Assembly: GCA_015296085.1 (NCBI GenBank)
Contig: DVDT01000016.1
Span: 1 to 58,321, forward strand
Direction of reading: 5' to 3'
DNA length: 58,321 nt
Source: Trichormus sp. M33_DOE_039
Lineage (GTDB): Bacteria > Cyanobacteriota > Cyanobacteriia > Cyanobacteriales > Nostocaceae
Shown here: one piece after another, positions 27,472-37,138 of the stretch
How the letters are laid out: each line of letters begins with the position of its first letter
How positions within the stretch are numbered: the stretch's first letter is position 1
The notes under the pieces: generated by a model
Told to the model about the DNA's origin: nothing
Databases searched by the model: none
The model's input: only the letters and a program-made list of their open reading frames with translations
Program-made: the position numbers and the translations under genes

Positions 27472-28647
27472 CTACCGAATATATTCCTTAAGCACACTGT
27501 TGCGATTAGGATGGCGTAACTTACGGAGTGCTTTAGCTTCAATTTGACGAATCCGTTCGCGGGTGACGTTAAAAATCTGCCCGATTTCCTCTAAGGTTTT
27601 CATCCGACCGTCATCCAAACCGTAACGGAGTCTGAGGACATCACGTTCACGAGGACTGAGACTGTCGAGAACTTTTTCGAGGTCTTCCCGTAACAGATTT
27701 TTAGAAACTTGATCTTCCGGTGTTTCACCATCAGATTCAATAAAATCACCTAAGCGGGAATCTTCTTCTTTACCAATAGGAGTTTCTAAGGAAATTGGTA
27801 ATTGAGCAGATTTAGCAATGAACCGCAATTTCTCGATGGTCATTTCCATGCGAGTTGCGATTTCTTCTTCCGTAGGCTTGCGTCCCATTTCCTGAGATAG
27901 CAGCTTAGTGGTTTTCTTGATCCGGGAGATGGTTTCGTAAAGGTGAACCGGTAGACGGATGGTGCGGGATTGATCAGCGATCGCTCTAGTGATGGCTTGA
28001 CGAATCCACCATGTAGCGTAGGTGGAAAACTTATAACCTTTTTCATGGTCAAACTTTTCAGCCGCCCGAATCAAACCAAGACTACCTTCTTGAATTAAAT
28101 CTTGGAATGATAAACCGCGATTCATGTATTTTTTGGCAATAGAAACTACAAGCCGCAGGTTCGATTGCACCATTTTATCTTTCGCTCTGCGACCAATGTG
28201 CAGACGGTAACGAAATGCTGGTAATGGTAGTTGTACTGCTTCTGCCCATTCTTTATATTCGGGTTCGCGGTCTAACTGATCTTGCAAGCGATCGCGTACC
28301 CGTTCTAATTCCAATAAATCGGCAATTTTCCGTGCCAATTCAATTTCTTCATCAGCACGTAACAGCCGGATTCGACCGATTTCTTGCAAGTAAAGACGAA
28401 TCGAGTCCTCGGTGTAGTGCTTCTTCTTACTTTGTGTCCGACGACGCGATTTAGCGGCTTTTCCAGACTTTGCGTCGTCCTCATCAGACTGAGGCTCTAA
28501 AAAATCATCAATTTCGCCTTCATCGGTAAGCAGCAAGTCCTCCTCGTCATCAATTAAGAGGTCTTCTAACTCGATTTCTTCAGGCTGATTCATTATTTCT
28601 AGGTCAGGCTGATAAATGCTATCGAGTACGTTGTTAGCCTGGTTCAT
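27472..28647 (-). CDS. sigA: Principal RNA polymerase sigma factor SigA (RpoD)
   Basis: A 391-residue primary sigma-70 factor. An acidic N-terminus precedes region 1.2 ([19 protein letters not shown]), region 2 ([37 protein letters not shown]), region 3 and region 4 ([29 protein letters not shown]). The length and the complete regions 1.2 to 4.2 fit group 1 SigA of Nostoc rather than the group 2 factors. It directs housekeeping transcription. The gene-free 1.57 kb upstream probably holds a long leader with several promoters. Confidence 0.93.
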   Translation of the reverse strand: MNQANNVLDSIYQPDLEIMNQPEEIELEDLLIDDEEDLLLTDEGEIDDFLEPQSDEDDAKSGKAAKSRRRTQSKKKHYTEDSIRLYLQEIGRIRLLRADEEIELARKIADLLELERVRDRLQDQLDREPEYKEWAEAVQLPLPAFRYRLHIGRRAKDKMVQSNLRLVVSIAKKYMNRGLSFQDLIQEGSLGLIRAAEKFDHEKGYKFSTYATWWIRQAITRAIADQSRTIRLPVHLYETISRIKKTTKLLSQEMGRKPTEEEIATRMEMTIEKLRFIAKSAQLPISLETPIGKEEDSRLGDFIESDGETPEDQVSKNLLREDLEKVLDSLSPRERDVLRLRYGLDDGRMKTLEEIGQIFNVTRERIRQIEAKALRKLRHPNRNSVLKEYIR

Positions 28648-30069
28648 GCCGCGTTCCTCATGCTCCTTGCAGAATCAATTACTCAAGATTTGGTTACTGC
28701 TCTTTTTAAAATGAGCTAGTTAACAAAGAAAAAAATAGGGTTTTAGATCGATTTCCCTGATGTTTTTTGGAAGTTTTGTTCTTCCTTAACAAATGTGAAA
28801 AGCTTTACTGGATAGTAGCTTACTCACCTCATGTCAAGCCAAGATTATTGCTGTTGCAGACAACTTTTAACTGGCTTGCCTAAATAAAGACTGGTCTTGA
28901 TAAAAAAATTTACCACTTCATATAAATGAATTATGACTGTTGGCATATTTTCCTATAAAGACTGTTCCGATTGTAGCCTGTTTCACAAAAATTGCACTTT
29001 TTTTGTGTGTTAATCATGAAGTCATTAAGCAAGGTAAAGCCACTACTATCAAAAAGACATCAAACATGGTAGTGATGCACTTAAATTTTCTCTAAAGTTT
29101 TTGAGAATTGCAGTGGGATTATCTTTACATTCGCAGGAATTTAAAGCTGTCTTCACACGATTTCTGGTATTATGTAAAACATGAATTACCTAGAAATAGT
29201 GTATTTCATGTTAACTTAGTGCGGCAGCATTGAGTCACCCATTTTTACATTTCCTTCATAAAAGTGTCAGTCCGGAGAATTGGGTAAGACTTCCCACTAA
29301 ATCAAGACACTAATTAAAGATAGTTCCTGTCTCTAAAGACTGAACTTTTCGTGTGTCCAACACCTTTACTAGTGAGTAAAGGTTGTGGAAACCACCCGCA
29401 TGACAGTTAATAGAGATTTTAGGAATTCAGCCTTATTCACACATTAGCGCAATGCTGAGATTTCAAACCTCTGAATCTTGACAAACTTCAATTATTGTAT
29501 CCAAAGATATTTTAATCAATTCAAACGGGATTTGACAGTTGAGATTACAGATGTTTGCCAACTTAAAGCAAAACTTTATCGAATACAGATGAAATAGTCT
29601 CTCTCCAAAAGTTAAAAGGATAACATATTAGCCAGCCAGTAGCAGACTATTGTCTACTCCTAGCAGAATGAGAGGCAGCAGCTTAATTCTAGTCTTCATA
29701 TTGAGTTTAAAGCTATTTTTTATTTGGTGGTTTGTCAAAAAATTGCAATAAATTCGGCTGATTGTCGGGAGAACATTGTGGTTTTGTCATCTTCGATGCT
29801 GAAGATACTACGATAGTTAGACTACTTTGATGAATCAAGAGCTTTGCTATATCAGCTTAACAAATGCTGTTTCTGATGGTGGCGTTAATCAGCTTAGTAG
29901 CCAAAAATTAATATTTTTTTGAATTACTGTGGCAATAACAAAGAATATTTAATCAAACGCAACAACAAGGCTTGACACAAAAGCATACTTGTGCATTTTT
30001 GGCATAAGTCAAAACTGATAATGTAATTAATGATTTCTTAATGTATATTATCAAACAATTTTCCTTAAC
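28648..30069. other. Long gene-free region upstream of sigA with clustered hairpins
   Basis: No open frame with a plausible start and family is visible on either strand. The stretch is AT rich and has several inverted repeats: TTCAT-N4-ATGAA near 28917, CACAAAAA/TTTTTGTG near 28982-29009, and a cluster at 29263-29397. A TTGACA box occurs near 29974. The sigA promoters should lie at the low end. It may also hide an unannotated small RNA. Confidence 0.6.
29263..29397. ncRNA. Candidate structured RNA or leader (hairpin cluster)
   Basis: Three stems lie in 135 bp: AGTGTC (29263-29268) with GACACT (29306-29311) enclosing TGGG/CCCA; ACCTTTACT-AGTG-AGTAAAGGT (9-bp perfect stem, tetraloop) at 29362-29383; and GTGG-AAA-CCAC at 29385-29395. 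Local density is higher than in the surrounding sequence. Strand and function are unknown and no known RNA family was recognised. Confidence 0.3.
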
Positions 30070-30127
30070 AAAAACAACAAAAAAATTCCCCGGAGTGATT
30101 TTTGGTAGAGATCCTGCATTCCGGGGA
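30070..30127 (-). terminator. Intrinsic terminator of the fasciclin gene
   Basis: TCCCCGGA (30087-30094) and TCCGGGGA (30120-30127) form a GC-rich stem with flanking GTG/CAT extending it. Read leftward it is followed by a T-rich run, as expected for the gene ending at 30219. Confidence 0.8.
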
Positions 30128-30218
30128 GATTTTCTATTTTAGGGCTGATGCCAATAGACTATTCACTGCGAGAGGTTTTAGGCCTGTAAGGGAGAAATAT
30201 TTATATTCATGGACAAAG

Positions 30219-30914
30219 TTACTGTGGAGTTGCTGGGGTCGTCGTGGGTGTGGTATTTAAGCTAGCTGGAAAATTTGGGGGTAGGATTAATTTATCTACT
30301 ACGTGAACTATACCGTTGCTGGCCGGAATGTCTGCTTGAGTGACTTTAGCATCATTCACGGTAATTGTTTGGTTGGTTGGGTCTACTTTAATATTGACAG
30401 GTTGACCCTCGACAGTTTTGACTTGTCCCGATTTCAGTTGATTAGAGCTAAATCTTCCAGGTACAACGTGATAGGCTAAGAGCCTAACTAATTGCTGTTT
30501 ATTTGCAGGCTGTAAAAGATTGTCGAGTGTAGTTTTTGGTAACTCTGCAAAAGCAGCATCAGTGGGTGCAAATACAGTGTAAGGCCCTGCTGTAGTTAAT
30601 TGATCGCTTAAGCCTGCGGCTTTGACTGCTTTAGTTAATGTTTGAAACTGTCCCTGGTTAGCTGCCGCGGTTGCTAGTTCTGCTAAATTGCGGTTAGAAG
30701 TTGTGCTATTGGGAGTGGGTGAAGTAGTGGGAACTGTAGGGGTAGGTGATACAGGTGGAACAGTTGCTGTGTTTACAGGGGTTGAGGTAACTGCGGGAAG
30801 ATTACTTGTGGGAGTTTCTGTATTTGGTTGGGCGCAAGCTGATAAGGTGATGAGGCTACCTATACCCAGAATATTGAACAATATTCTTCCTGCCAAACTG
30901 CTGTTTGCTGTCAT
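30219..30914 (-). CDS. Fasciclin (FAS1) domain lipoprotein
   Basis: A 231-residue exported protein. A signal peptide ends in the lipobox LSAC (Cys27), so it is probably lipid-anchored. A Pro/Thr/Ser-rich linker (about 30-75) leads to one FAS1 domain (about 77-212), with the H1 motif TVFAPTDAAFAEL and H2 motif NGIVHVVDKLILP intact, then a Thr/Pro tail. FAS1 domains mediate adhesion or matrix contact; in cyanobacteria their partners are mostly unknown. It has its own terminator and a 296-bp upstream gap. Confidence 0.9.
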   Translation of the reverse strand: MTANSSLAGRILFNILGIGSLITLSACAQPNTETPTSNLPAVTSTPVNTATVPPVSPTPTVPTTSPTPNSTTSNRNLAELATAAANQGQFQTLTKAVKAAGLSDQLTTAGPYTVFAPTDAAFAELPKTTLDNLLQPANKQQLVRLLAYHVVPGRFSSNQLKSGQVKTVEGQPVNIKVDPTNQTITVNDAKVTQADIPASNGIVHVVDKLILPPNFPASLNTTPTTTPATPQ

Positions 30915-31120
30915 GGCTTTAGTTTAATTTCATTTCAATAGAGATTTATTTACAATAGTCAATATATTTTTCTTAACCTTCCTCATCCTAATGGTGTAGT
31001 TTAGAAGGCAATCAAGTTCAGTTAATCAGAAAAGCAAGAAACAGGAAACATTAAAGCTTCGCAAAACCCATAGGGTAGACAAGAGGGGGGGGAGCTATCT
31101 ACAACTTTCTTTCCATGACA

Positions 31121-31158
31121 ATAAAAAGGCTGGGCTTTGCTTTCGCTTCACCCAACCT
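31121..31158 (-). terminator. Intrinsic terminator of gyrB
   Basis: AGGCTGGG (31127-31134) and CCCAACCT (31151-31158) pair with one G-T wobble. Read leftward the stem is followed by TTTTTAT. It lies 53 bp after the gyrB stop. An 8-nt G run lies farther left near 31085-31092. Confidence 0.75.
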
Positions 31159-31210
31159 ATGCCAAGATGACTGAAAATGTATCTTCTTTTCTCTATTGTT
31201 GATTGTTCAG

Positions 31211-33148
31211 TTAGATATCTAAATCTGTAAGATTGAGTTTAGAACCGTAGGTTTCGATAAACTCGCGCCTGGGTGCAACACGATCGCCCATTAAAATTGT
31301 AAAGATGCGATCAGCTTCGGCTGCATCTTCAATTTCTACTTGCTTGAGGGTGCGAGTTTGGGGATTCATGGTGGTGTCCCAAAGTTGTCCAGGCATCATT
31401 TCACCCAAACCTTTGAATCGTTGGATGGTATAGTTGGCATTAGCCGGGAATTTGGCAATTATTTCTTGCAGTTCGCGATCGCTATAGCAATACTCATGAT
31501 TCCGTCCCCGCTCTACTTTATATAATGGGGGGCAAGCAATATAAATAAAGCCTTGTTCAATGAGCGATCGCTGATATCTATAGAAGAAGGTAAGTAACAG
31601 AGTGCGGATGTGCGCCCCATCTACGTCAGCATCAGTCATGATTACAATCCGATGATAACGTAGTTGGGAAGCGTCAAATTCATCACCTTTTACCCCTAAA
31701 CCCAAGGCTGTAATTAAGGCTTGAACTTCGTTGTTCTTATAGATTTTCGAGTCGTCAGTTTTCTCGATATTCAGAATTTTACCGCGTAGAGGTAGGATGG
31801 CTTGGGTACGGCGATCGCGTCCTTGTTTCGCACTACCACCTGCTGAGTCACCTTCTACAATAAAGATTTCTGATTCGCTAGGGTCACGGGAGCTACAGTC
31901 TGCTAATTTACCAGGTAATGGGGAAGATTCCAGTACAGATTTACGTCTGACTAACTCCCGTGCGTGGCGTGCAGCTTCTGCGGCTTTGAAAGCTTGGATG
32001 GCTTTATCTAAAATTGAGTCAGCAATGCTGGGATGAAATTCTAGGTATTCAGTGAGAACTTCTCCCACTAAGGAATCAACAATACCCCGAACTTCGGTGT
32101 TTCCGAGTTTAGTTTTAGTTTGTCCTTCAAATTCGGGGTCTGGGACTTTCACCGAAATCACCGCCGTTAAACCCTCGCGGACGTGTTCACCACTGAGGTT
32201 GGGTTCATTTTCTTTAATTTTATTCCGCTTGCGAGCGATCGCATTCAATGTTCTGGTTAAAACCGCTTTTAACCCTTCTAGGTGTGTACCGCCATCAACA
32301 GTCCGAATATTATTGGCAAAACCCAGCACGTTGTCTGTATACGCATCAGTACACCACTGCAAAGAAACTTCTATTTGAACGTTATTGCGTTCTCCCTGCA
32401 CATAAATAATTTCTTCGTGTAGTGGTTGCTTCTCACGGTTCATGTAAGCGATATATTCTTTAATCCCACCCTTATACTCGTAGGTTTCTACCTTGGGTGT
32501 ATCGCTTTTGAGAAGTTCTAAACGGTTATCTGTAAAAGTGATCTTAACTCCTGCATTCAAATACGCCAATTCGCGTAACCGAGCTGCTAGGGTGATGTAA
32601 TCAAACTCAGTACCAGTAGTAAAAATTTGCTCATCTGGCTTAAATTTAACAGATGTACCTGTTCTCGCTTCTTTATAAGGCTTGGCGACAAGTTCCGTGG
32701 CGGGAACACCTCGTTCATATCGCTGGGTATGAACCTTTTTATCTCGCCAGACTGTTACTTCTACAACTTCAGATAAAGCATTAACAACAGAAATCCCAAC
32801 CCCGTGCAATCCTCCAGAAACTTTATAACCACCGCCGCCAAATTTACCTCCAGCGTGCAGCACAGTTAACACAGTTTCTAGAGCCGATTTCCCCGTGCGT
32901 GAGTGAGTATCGGTAGGAATACCCCGACCATCATCTGTCACCGTTACTGAACCATCAGCATTCAGATCCACCTCAATATGAGTACAGTAACCTGCTAAAG
33001 CTTCATCAATAGAGTTATCGACCACCTCATAAACTAAATGGTGGAGTCCTCGCGGGCCGGTAGAACCGATGTACATCCCCGGTCGTTTGCGGACGGCTTC
33101 CAGACCTTCCAGAACTTGAATCTGATCGGCACTGTAACTGCTCGTCAT
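31211..33148 (-). CDS. gyrB: DNA gyrase subunit B
   Basis: A 645-residue ATPase subunit. GHKL ATP-binding motifs are clear ([36 protein letters not shown]). The TOPRIM domain shows [26 protein letters not shown] and [16 protein letters not shown]. Length is typical for the short GyrB found in cyanobacteria, without the E. coli insertion. With an A subunit it introduces negative supercoils using ATP. It is monocistronic, with a terminator after it and 367 bp to the divergent miaA. Confidence 0.95.
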   Translation of the reverse strand: MTSSYSADQIQVLEGLEAVRKRPGMYIGSTGPRGLHHLVYEVVDNSIDEALAGYCTHIEVDLNADGSVTVTDDGRGIPTDTHSRTGKSALETVLTVLHAGGKFGGGGYKVSGGLHGVGISVVNALSEVVEVTVWRDKKVHTQRYERGVPATELVAKPYKEARTGTSVKFKPDEQIFTTGTEFDYITLAARLRELAYLNAGVKITFTDNRLELLKSDTPKVETYEYKGGIKEYIAYMNREKQPLHEEIIYVQGERNNVQIEVSLQWCTDAYTDNVLGFANNIRTVDGGTHLEGLKAVLTRTLNAIARKRNKIKENEPNLSGEHVREGLTAVISVKVPDPEFEGQTKTKLGNTEVRGIVDSLVGEVLTEYLEFHPSIADSILDKAIQAFKAAEAARHARELVRRKSVLESSPLPGKLADCSSRDPSESEIFIVEGDSAGGSAKQGRDRRTQAILPLRGKILNIEKTDDSKIYKNNEVQALITALGLGVKGDEFDASQLRYHRIVIMTDADVDGAHIRTLLLTFFYRYQRSLIEQGFIYIACPPLYKVERGRNHEYCYSDRELQEIIAKFPANANYTIQRFKGLGEMMPGQLWDTTMNPQTRTLKQVEIEDAAEADRIFTILMGDRVAPRREFIETYGSKLNLTDLDI

Positions 33149-33480
33149 GAAAATTCTCCTGATGTGTGGGGTTGAAATCGCCCAAGGGCTATAAAGTCAA
33201 AACACACCAAAATTCTAACACAAAAGGCTTGATGGCGACTGTAGGGCAATTTTGTGAGAAGTTTATATAGGGGATCTATCCCCATAAGTTTTTTGAATTT
33301 ATTCCTTGAATATTTCAAATTTCACAAATTTATAACATAGTCTATGGGTTTTTGAGTAAGAAAGATGAAGAGCTTGTAGTGTCTAGGGTAGAAAGAGCAA
33401 AAAGCTTCAAGATTCTAGCACAGAGGGAGGGGACTGGGGATTGAGGAGACGGAGACAAGGGAGACAAGAAAGAAAAACTC
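33149..33480. other. Divergent gap between gyrB and miaA
   Basis: No gene is seen. The gyrB promoter should be near 33170-33330. The right part is low complexity with GGAGACA/GGGAGACAAG units (33440-33470) leading into STRR heptamers. Confidence 0.5.
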
Positions 33481-33522
33481 TTGACTGTTGACTAATGACT
33501 ATTGACCATTGACTAATGACTA
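33481..33522. repeat. STRR heptamer array running into the miaA start
   Basis: Six in-phase heptamers: TTGACTG, TTGACTA, ATGACTA, TTGACCA, TTGACTA, ATGACTA. The sixth unit contains the miaA start codon at 33516. Confidence 0.85.
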
Positions 33523-34415
33523 AATTAATCGTAATTTGTGGTGCTACGGCGACGGGGAAATCTGGTTTGGCTGTGAATTTGGCGAGGTGGCTGGGTTCTG
33601 TAATTCTCAGTGCTGACTCTCGTCAGGTTTACCGTGAGTTTAATATTGGGACAGCGAAACCAACATTAACGGAACAACGACTAGTTCCTCATTATTTGAT
33701 AGATATCTGCGATCCCCAAGACACTATGACAGTAGCAGACTATCAAGAACAAGCACAAAACTTAATTAATTCCCTTAGTGCTTCTCCATTGTTATTGGTT
33801 GGTGGTACTGGGTTATATATCCGCTCTATTGTACAAGGAATGAAAATTCCTAGAGTTGCACCGAATTATGAATTGCGATCGCAACTCGAATCTCTAGGAC
33901 AAACTACACTCTACGGCATATTGCAACAAGTTGATCCTACTGCGGCGCAAAAAATTCATCCGAATGATCCTGTGCGAACTTTACGAGCCTTAGAAGTATT
34001 TTATGTAACGGGAATTCCAATTTCTGAGCAGCAAGGAGAAAATCCCCCGAATTATCCGATTTTGCAGATTGGTTTAGATTGTGATGTCGAAAAATTAGCA
34101 CAACGTATTTACAAACGCACTGAGCAAATGCTCCAAGATGGTTTAGTTGCAGAAGTTGAATATTTGGTTCAAAAATATGGTGCTGACTTACCTTTGTTAA
34201 ATACTTTAGGCTATCAAGAAATCAAGCAATATTTAAGTGGAGAAATTTCTTTAGAAGTAGCCAAAGAATTAACAGTTTTGCATACGCGACAATTCGCTAA
34301 ACGCCAACGCACTTGGTTTAGAGCATATCCCCAAATCGAATGGTTTGATGCTACTGATCCTAATTTGTTAGAAAATGTTTGGCAGCGTGTACAAGAATTT
34401 ATCAACCATACGTAG
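33516..34415 (+). CDS. miaA: tRNA dimethylallyltransferase MiaA
   Basis: A 299-residue enzyme that adds a dimethylallyl group to A37 of tRNAs reading UNN codons. The P-loop GATATGKS is at 9-16, followed by SADSRQVYREFNIGTAKP and VGGTGLYIRSI, all diagnostic. There is no Shine-Dalgarno sequence because an STRR heptamer array runs straight into the gene: the codons for Met1-Thr2 and part of Lys3 are repeat-derived. The next usable start would delete the P-loop, so this start is needed. Terminator overlaps the stop. Confidence 0.93.
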   Translation: MTKLIVICGATATGKSGLAVNLARWLGSVILSADSRQVYREFNIGTAKPTLTEQRLVPHYLIDICDPQDTMTVADYQEQAQNLINSLSASPLLLVGGTGLYIRSIVQGMKIPRVAPNYELRSQLESLGQTTLYGILQQVDPTAAQKIHPNDPVRTLRALEVFYVTGIPISEQQGENPPNYPILQIGLDCDVEKLAQRIYKRTEQMLQDGLVAEVEYLVQKYGADLPLLNTLGYQEIKQYLSGEISLEVAKELTVLHTRQFAKRQRTWFRAYPQIEWFDATDPNLLENVWQRVQEFINHT

Positions 34416-34437
34416 AGACGTTTTATTAAACGTCTCT
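34414..34437. terminator. Hairpin overlapping the miaA stop codon
   Basis: AGAGACGTTT (34414-34423) and AAACGTCTCT (34428-34437) form a perfect 10-bp stem with a TATT loop; the stop TAG (34413-34415) overlaps its first bases. GTAGAGACGT-type palindromes are a common dispersed repeat in Nostoc genomes, so this may be a repeat doing terminator duty. Confidence 0.6.
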
Positions 34438-34457
34438 CTATATGGTAATAAAACTTT

Positions 34458-35165
34458 TTACAGCGTACCAGGATCAATTCCCATTGCTCGTAGTCTTTCT
34501 GCTAGTAACTGAGCGCGTTCTTCTGCTTTTTCAGCACGTTGTCGTTCCTGTTGAGCCAGTTCATCACCAGTCAGTAAAACACTACCGTCTTGATAGCACC
34601 AACGTAACCAAATATCATGTCTACTTTCAAATTTACCTTCCCAGAGAGTCACACCTAAACCTACTTGTTCTAACCAAGTTTCGGAAGTTTCAAAATAGCG
34701 TCTTCCCCTCAATTCATAAACCCGTAGGATTTTTTCTCCTAATTGCTGAGTGGAATCATAAACAATGTAGTAACTGACTCGCATTTGTTCATAAATTTGC
34801 TGCTTTTTACCGAGTTCGTCACCTTCTTGATTAGAGACAATTTCAATTACGACTTCTGGAGGTTTACCAAACCGCCAAACCATATAACAGCGATTTTGTT
34901 TCTCCCACCAATTTTCAGGAGTTTGTACATCCAAGCTGAGGAAAACATCGGGTACAATCGCAGGCTGTTTATCTGTGTGATAAATACCAACGTTAGCTTC
35001 AGCTAAAAAACTCTGATTTTGTAAAGAACTATAAAGAGAACCGACTAATAAGCGTTGTTGTTTAACAGACGCAAAATTATCCACTGGTGTATCATCTTCA
35101 GTAATTAGCTGGTTGGCATCTGGTACATAGAAATCATCATTATTTATGAGGAGTTGCTCAACCAT
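34458..35165 (-). CDS. Uma2/DUF820 family restriction-endonuclease-fold protein
   Basis: A 235-residue protein of the large cyanobacterial Uma2 family with a PD-(D/E)xK nuclease-like fold: PAIVPDVFLSLDV, then PPEVVIEIVSNQEGDELGKK and YYIVYDS give the D...E-x-x-S pattern. The C-terminus is a short coiled coil (LAQQERQRAEKAEERAQLLAERL), common in this family. Dozens of copies per genome are typical; activity and purpose are unproven. It converges on miaA with 42 bp between. Confidence 0.85.
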   Translation of the reverse strand: MVEQLLINNDDFYVPDANQLITEDDTPVDNFASVKQQRLLVGSLYSSLQNQSFLAEANVGIYHTDKQPAIVPDVFLSLDVQTPENWWEKQNRCYMVWRFGKPPEVVIEIVSNQEGDELGKKQQIYEQMRVSYYIVYDSTQQLGEKILRVYELRGRRYFETSETWLEQVGLGVTLWEGKFESRHDIWLRWCYQDGSVLLTGDELAQQERQRAEKAEERAQLLAERLRAMGIDPGTL

Positions 35166-35298
35166 AAATTTATCTACTATGTAAAAGCGTTATTTCTAGG
35201 TTAATTGATTGTAAGTCAGACGGTACGTAATCATTTACCTACAATAACTGTGTAGCCTGTGCCAAAATCTACATATGTAGGTCTGTAGAGCAGCATCA

Positions 35299-36927
35299 AT
35301 GATTGGATACATACTGCGGCGGCGTTATAGAATTATCGAACAATTAGGATCAGGCGGTTTTGGAGAAACTTATTTAGCTGAATACCCAGAGGATCTACCC
35401 GTCAGCCCAAAGTATAGATGTGTTATTAAGCGGCTTACTAGACCTCAAACTCCAGACTTAGATACAGAAGAAAGGTTCAGAAAGGAAGCAGCTATATTAT
35501 TTAAATTGGGTAAGGAACATTCCCAAATACCTGAACTGTATGATTTCTTTGAAGAGAATAGAGAACTGTATATTGTCCAGGAATTTATTGAAGGGCATGA
35601 TCTGAGTTACGAAATAGAAAAGGGAAAACCTTGGAGTGAAGCTGATGTAATTCAACTTTTACAAGAGATTCTAGAAGTGCTGGCTTTTGTTCATCAAAAT
35701 AATGTAATTCATCGAGATATCAAACCATTGAACTTGATGCGGCGATATTCAGATAATAAAATTGTCCTCATTGATTTTGGCATCATCAAAGAAATCAGCA
35801 CTTTAGAAGTTAATGCTCAGGGAAAAATCAGTAGTACAGTACCAATTGGTACTCGTGGTTATATGCCAAGTGAGCAGCTTCATGGTCATCCCAGATTATG
35901 TAGTGATGTATATGCACTGGGAATGGCTGCGATTCAAGCTTTAACTGGAGTTTCACCACAAGAACTAAGAATAGATCCTGAAACATTAGAAGTTGTCTGG
36001 CGAGAAAAAGCTCAAGTGAGCAACTTGCTCGCAGACATTTTAACTAAGATGGTGCGATACAATTTCAGGCAGCGATATGCAGATGCAGATGAGGCATTGC
36101 AAACCTTAAAACAATCAGGTTTGCTTTCATTAACTTTTACGACCTCACTCAAACGAATCAAGATTAATGGTAAGTATGGTTATATTAACCAGATGGGGCG
36201 GGTAGTTATTCCACCTCAGTTTGATGATGCTTGTAACTTTTGTGAAGGGCTAGCGTTGGTCAAGATTGGAGACAAATTTGGCTATATTAACCAAACAGGA
36301 CAGCTAGTTATTCCACCTCAGTTTGATGATGCTTCCGACTTTTCCGAAGGACTGGCAAAAGTGAAGGTCAGAAATAAATCTTGCTACATCAACAAGAGTG
36401 GTAGGATAATGATTCGGTCTAGGTTTGATGAAGCTTGGAGTTTTTTTGAGGGTCTGGCAGTGGTCAAGATGGGTGATAAGTTTGGCTATATTGGTAAGAG
36501 TGGTCAGCTAGTCATATCACCTCAGTTTGATGATGTTTGGGACTTTTGTGAGGAACTTGCACGAGTCAAAATCGATGATGAGTGGGGATATATCGATAAA
36601 ACAGGAAAGCTAATCATATCACCACAGTTTGGTGATGCTTGTGACTTTTGTGAGGAACTTGCAAGAGTCAAAATCGATGATAAGTGGGGATATATCGATA
36701 AAACAGGAAAGCTAGCGATATCTCCTCATTTTGATGAAGCTTGGGGCTTTTCTGAGGAACTTGCAATAGTCGAAATCAATGACAAATATGGCTATATTGA
36801 TAAAACAGGAAAGCTAGTGATATCTCCTCATTTTGATGATGCTGGAAGTTTTTCTCAAGGTTCGGCATGGGTCAAAATTGCTAAACAGGAACATTATATA
36901 GATAAGATGGGAAGGTTTATTTTTTGA
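35299..36927 (+). CDS. Serine/threonine protein kinase with C-terminal WG repeats
   Basis: A 542-residue protein. Residues about 10-275 are a Hanks-type kinase: glycine loop GSGGFG at 17-22, ATP lysine in CVIKRL, catalytic loop HRDIKPLN at 138-145 and DFG at 159. The usual APE is MPSEQ, common in cyanobacteria. Residues about 285-542 are eight WG repeats of about 34 residues with a core of GYI(N/D)K(T/S)G-(K/Q)-(L)-(V)-I-(S/P)-P-(Q/H)-FD. WG repeats probably bind a ligand or partner and control the kinase. No membrane segment. Units five and six are nearly identical at DNA level, so the array is young. Confidence 0.9.
   Translation: MIGYILRRRYRIIEQLGSGGFGETYLAEYPEDLPVSPKYRCVIKRLTRPQTPDLDTEERFRKEAAILFKLGKEHSQIPELYDFFEENRELYIVQEFIEGHDLSYEIEKGKPWSEADVIQLLQEILEVLAFVHQNNVIHRDIKPLNLMRRYSDNKIVLIDFGIIKEISTLEVNAQGKISSTVPIGTRGYMPSEQLHGHPRLCSDVYALGMAAIQALTGVSPQELRIDPETLEVVWREKAQVSNLLADILTKMVRYNFRQRYADADEALQTLKQSGLLSLTFTTSLKRIKINGKYGYINQMGRVVIPPQFDDACNFCEGLALVKIGDKFGYINQTGQLVIPPQFDDASDFSEGLAKVKVRNKSCYINKSGRIMIRSRFDEAWSFFEGLAVVKMGDKFGYIGKSGQLVISPQFDDVWDFCEELARVKIDDEWGYIDKTGKLIISPQFGDACDFCEELARVKIDDKWGYIDKTGKLAISPHFDEAWGFSEELAIVEINDKYGYIDKTGKLVISPHFDDAGSFSQGSAWVKIAKQEHYIDKMGRFIF
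36160..36924 (+). repeat. Eight WG-repeat units inside the kinase gene
   Basis: Eight in-frame units of about 102 bp. Parts of 36535-36640 and 36640-36740 are almost identical, showing recent tandem duplication or gene conversion. Unit three has lost the glycine (SCYIN for xGYIN) and unit eight lacks it as well. Confidence 0.75.
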
Positions 36928-37138
36928 CTCTATCAGCGTCAATATAAAATTTTAAATTTTGATTTTTTGACTTCACTTAACAACACAAACAAATAATAAA
37001 AAATGCAGCAATGCCATCGTCTGCTATCCACCAATAAAACTTAGTAACGATGACAACATCGCCTCATCATCCCCTGAAACTGCTATTCTGGCAACAATAG
37101 TAATTAAACTAACCCACTTAGCAGTTAAATAAAAATCT

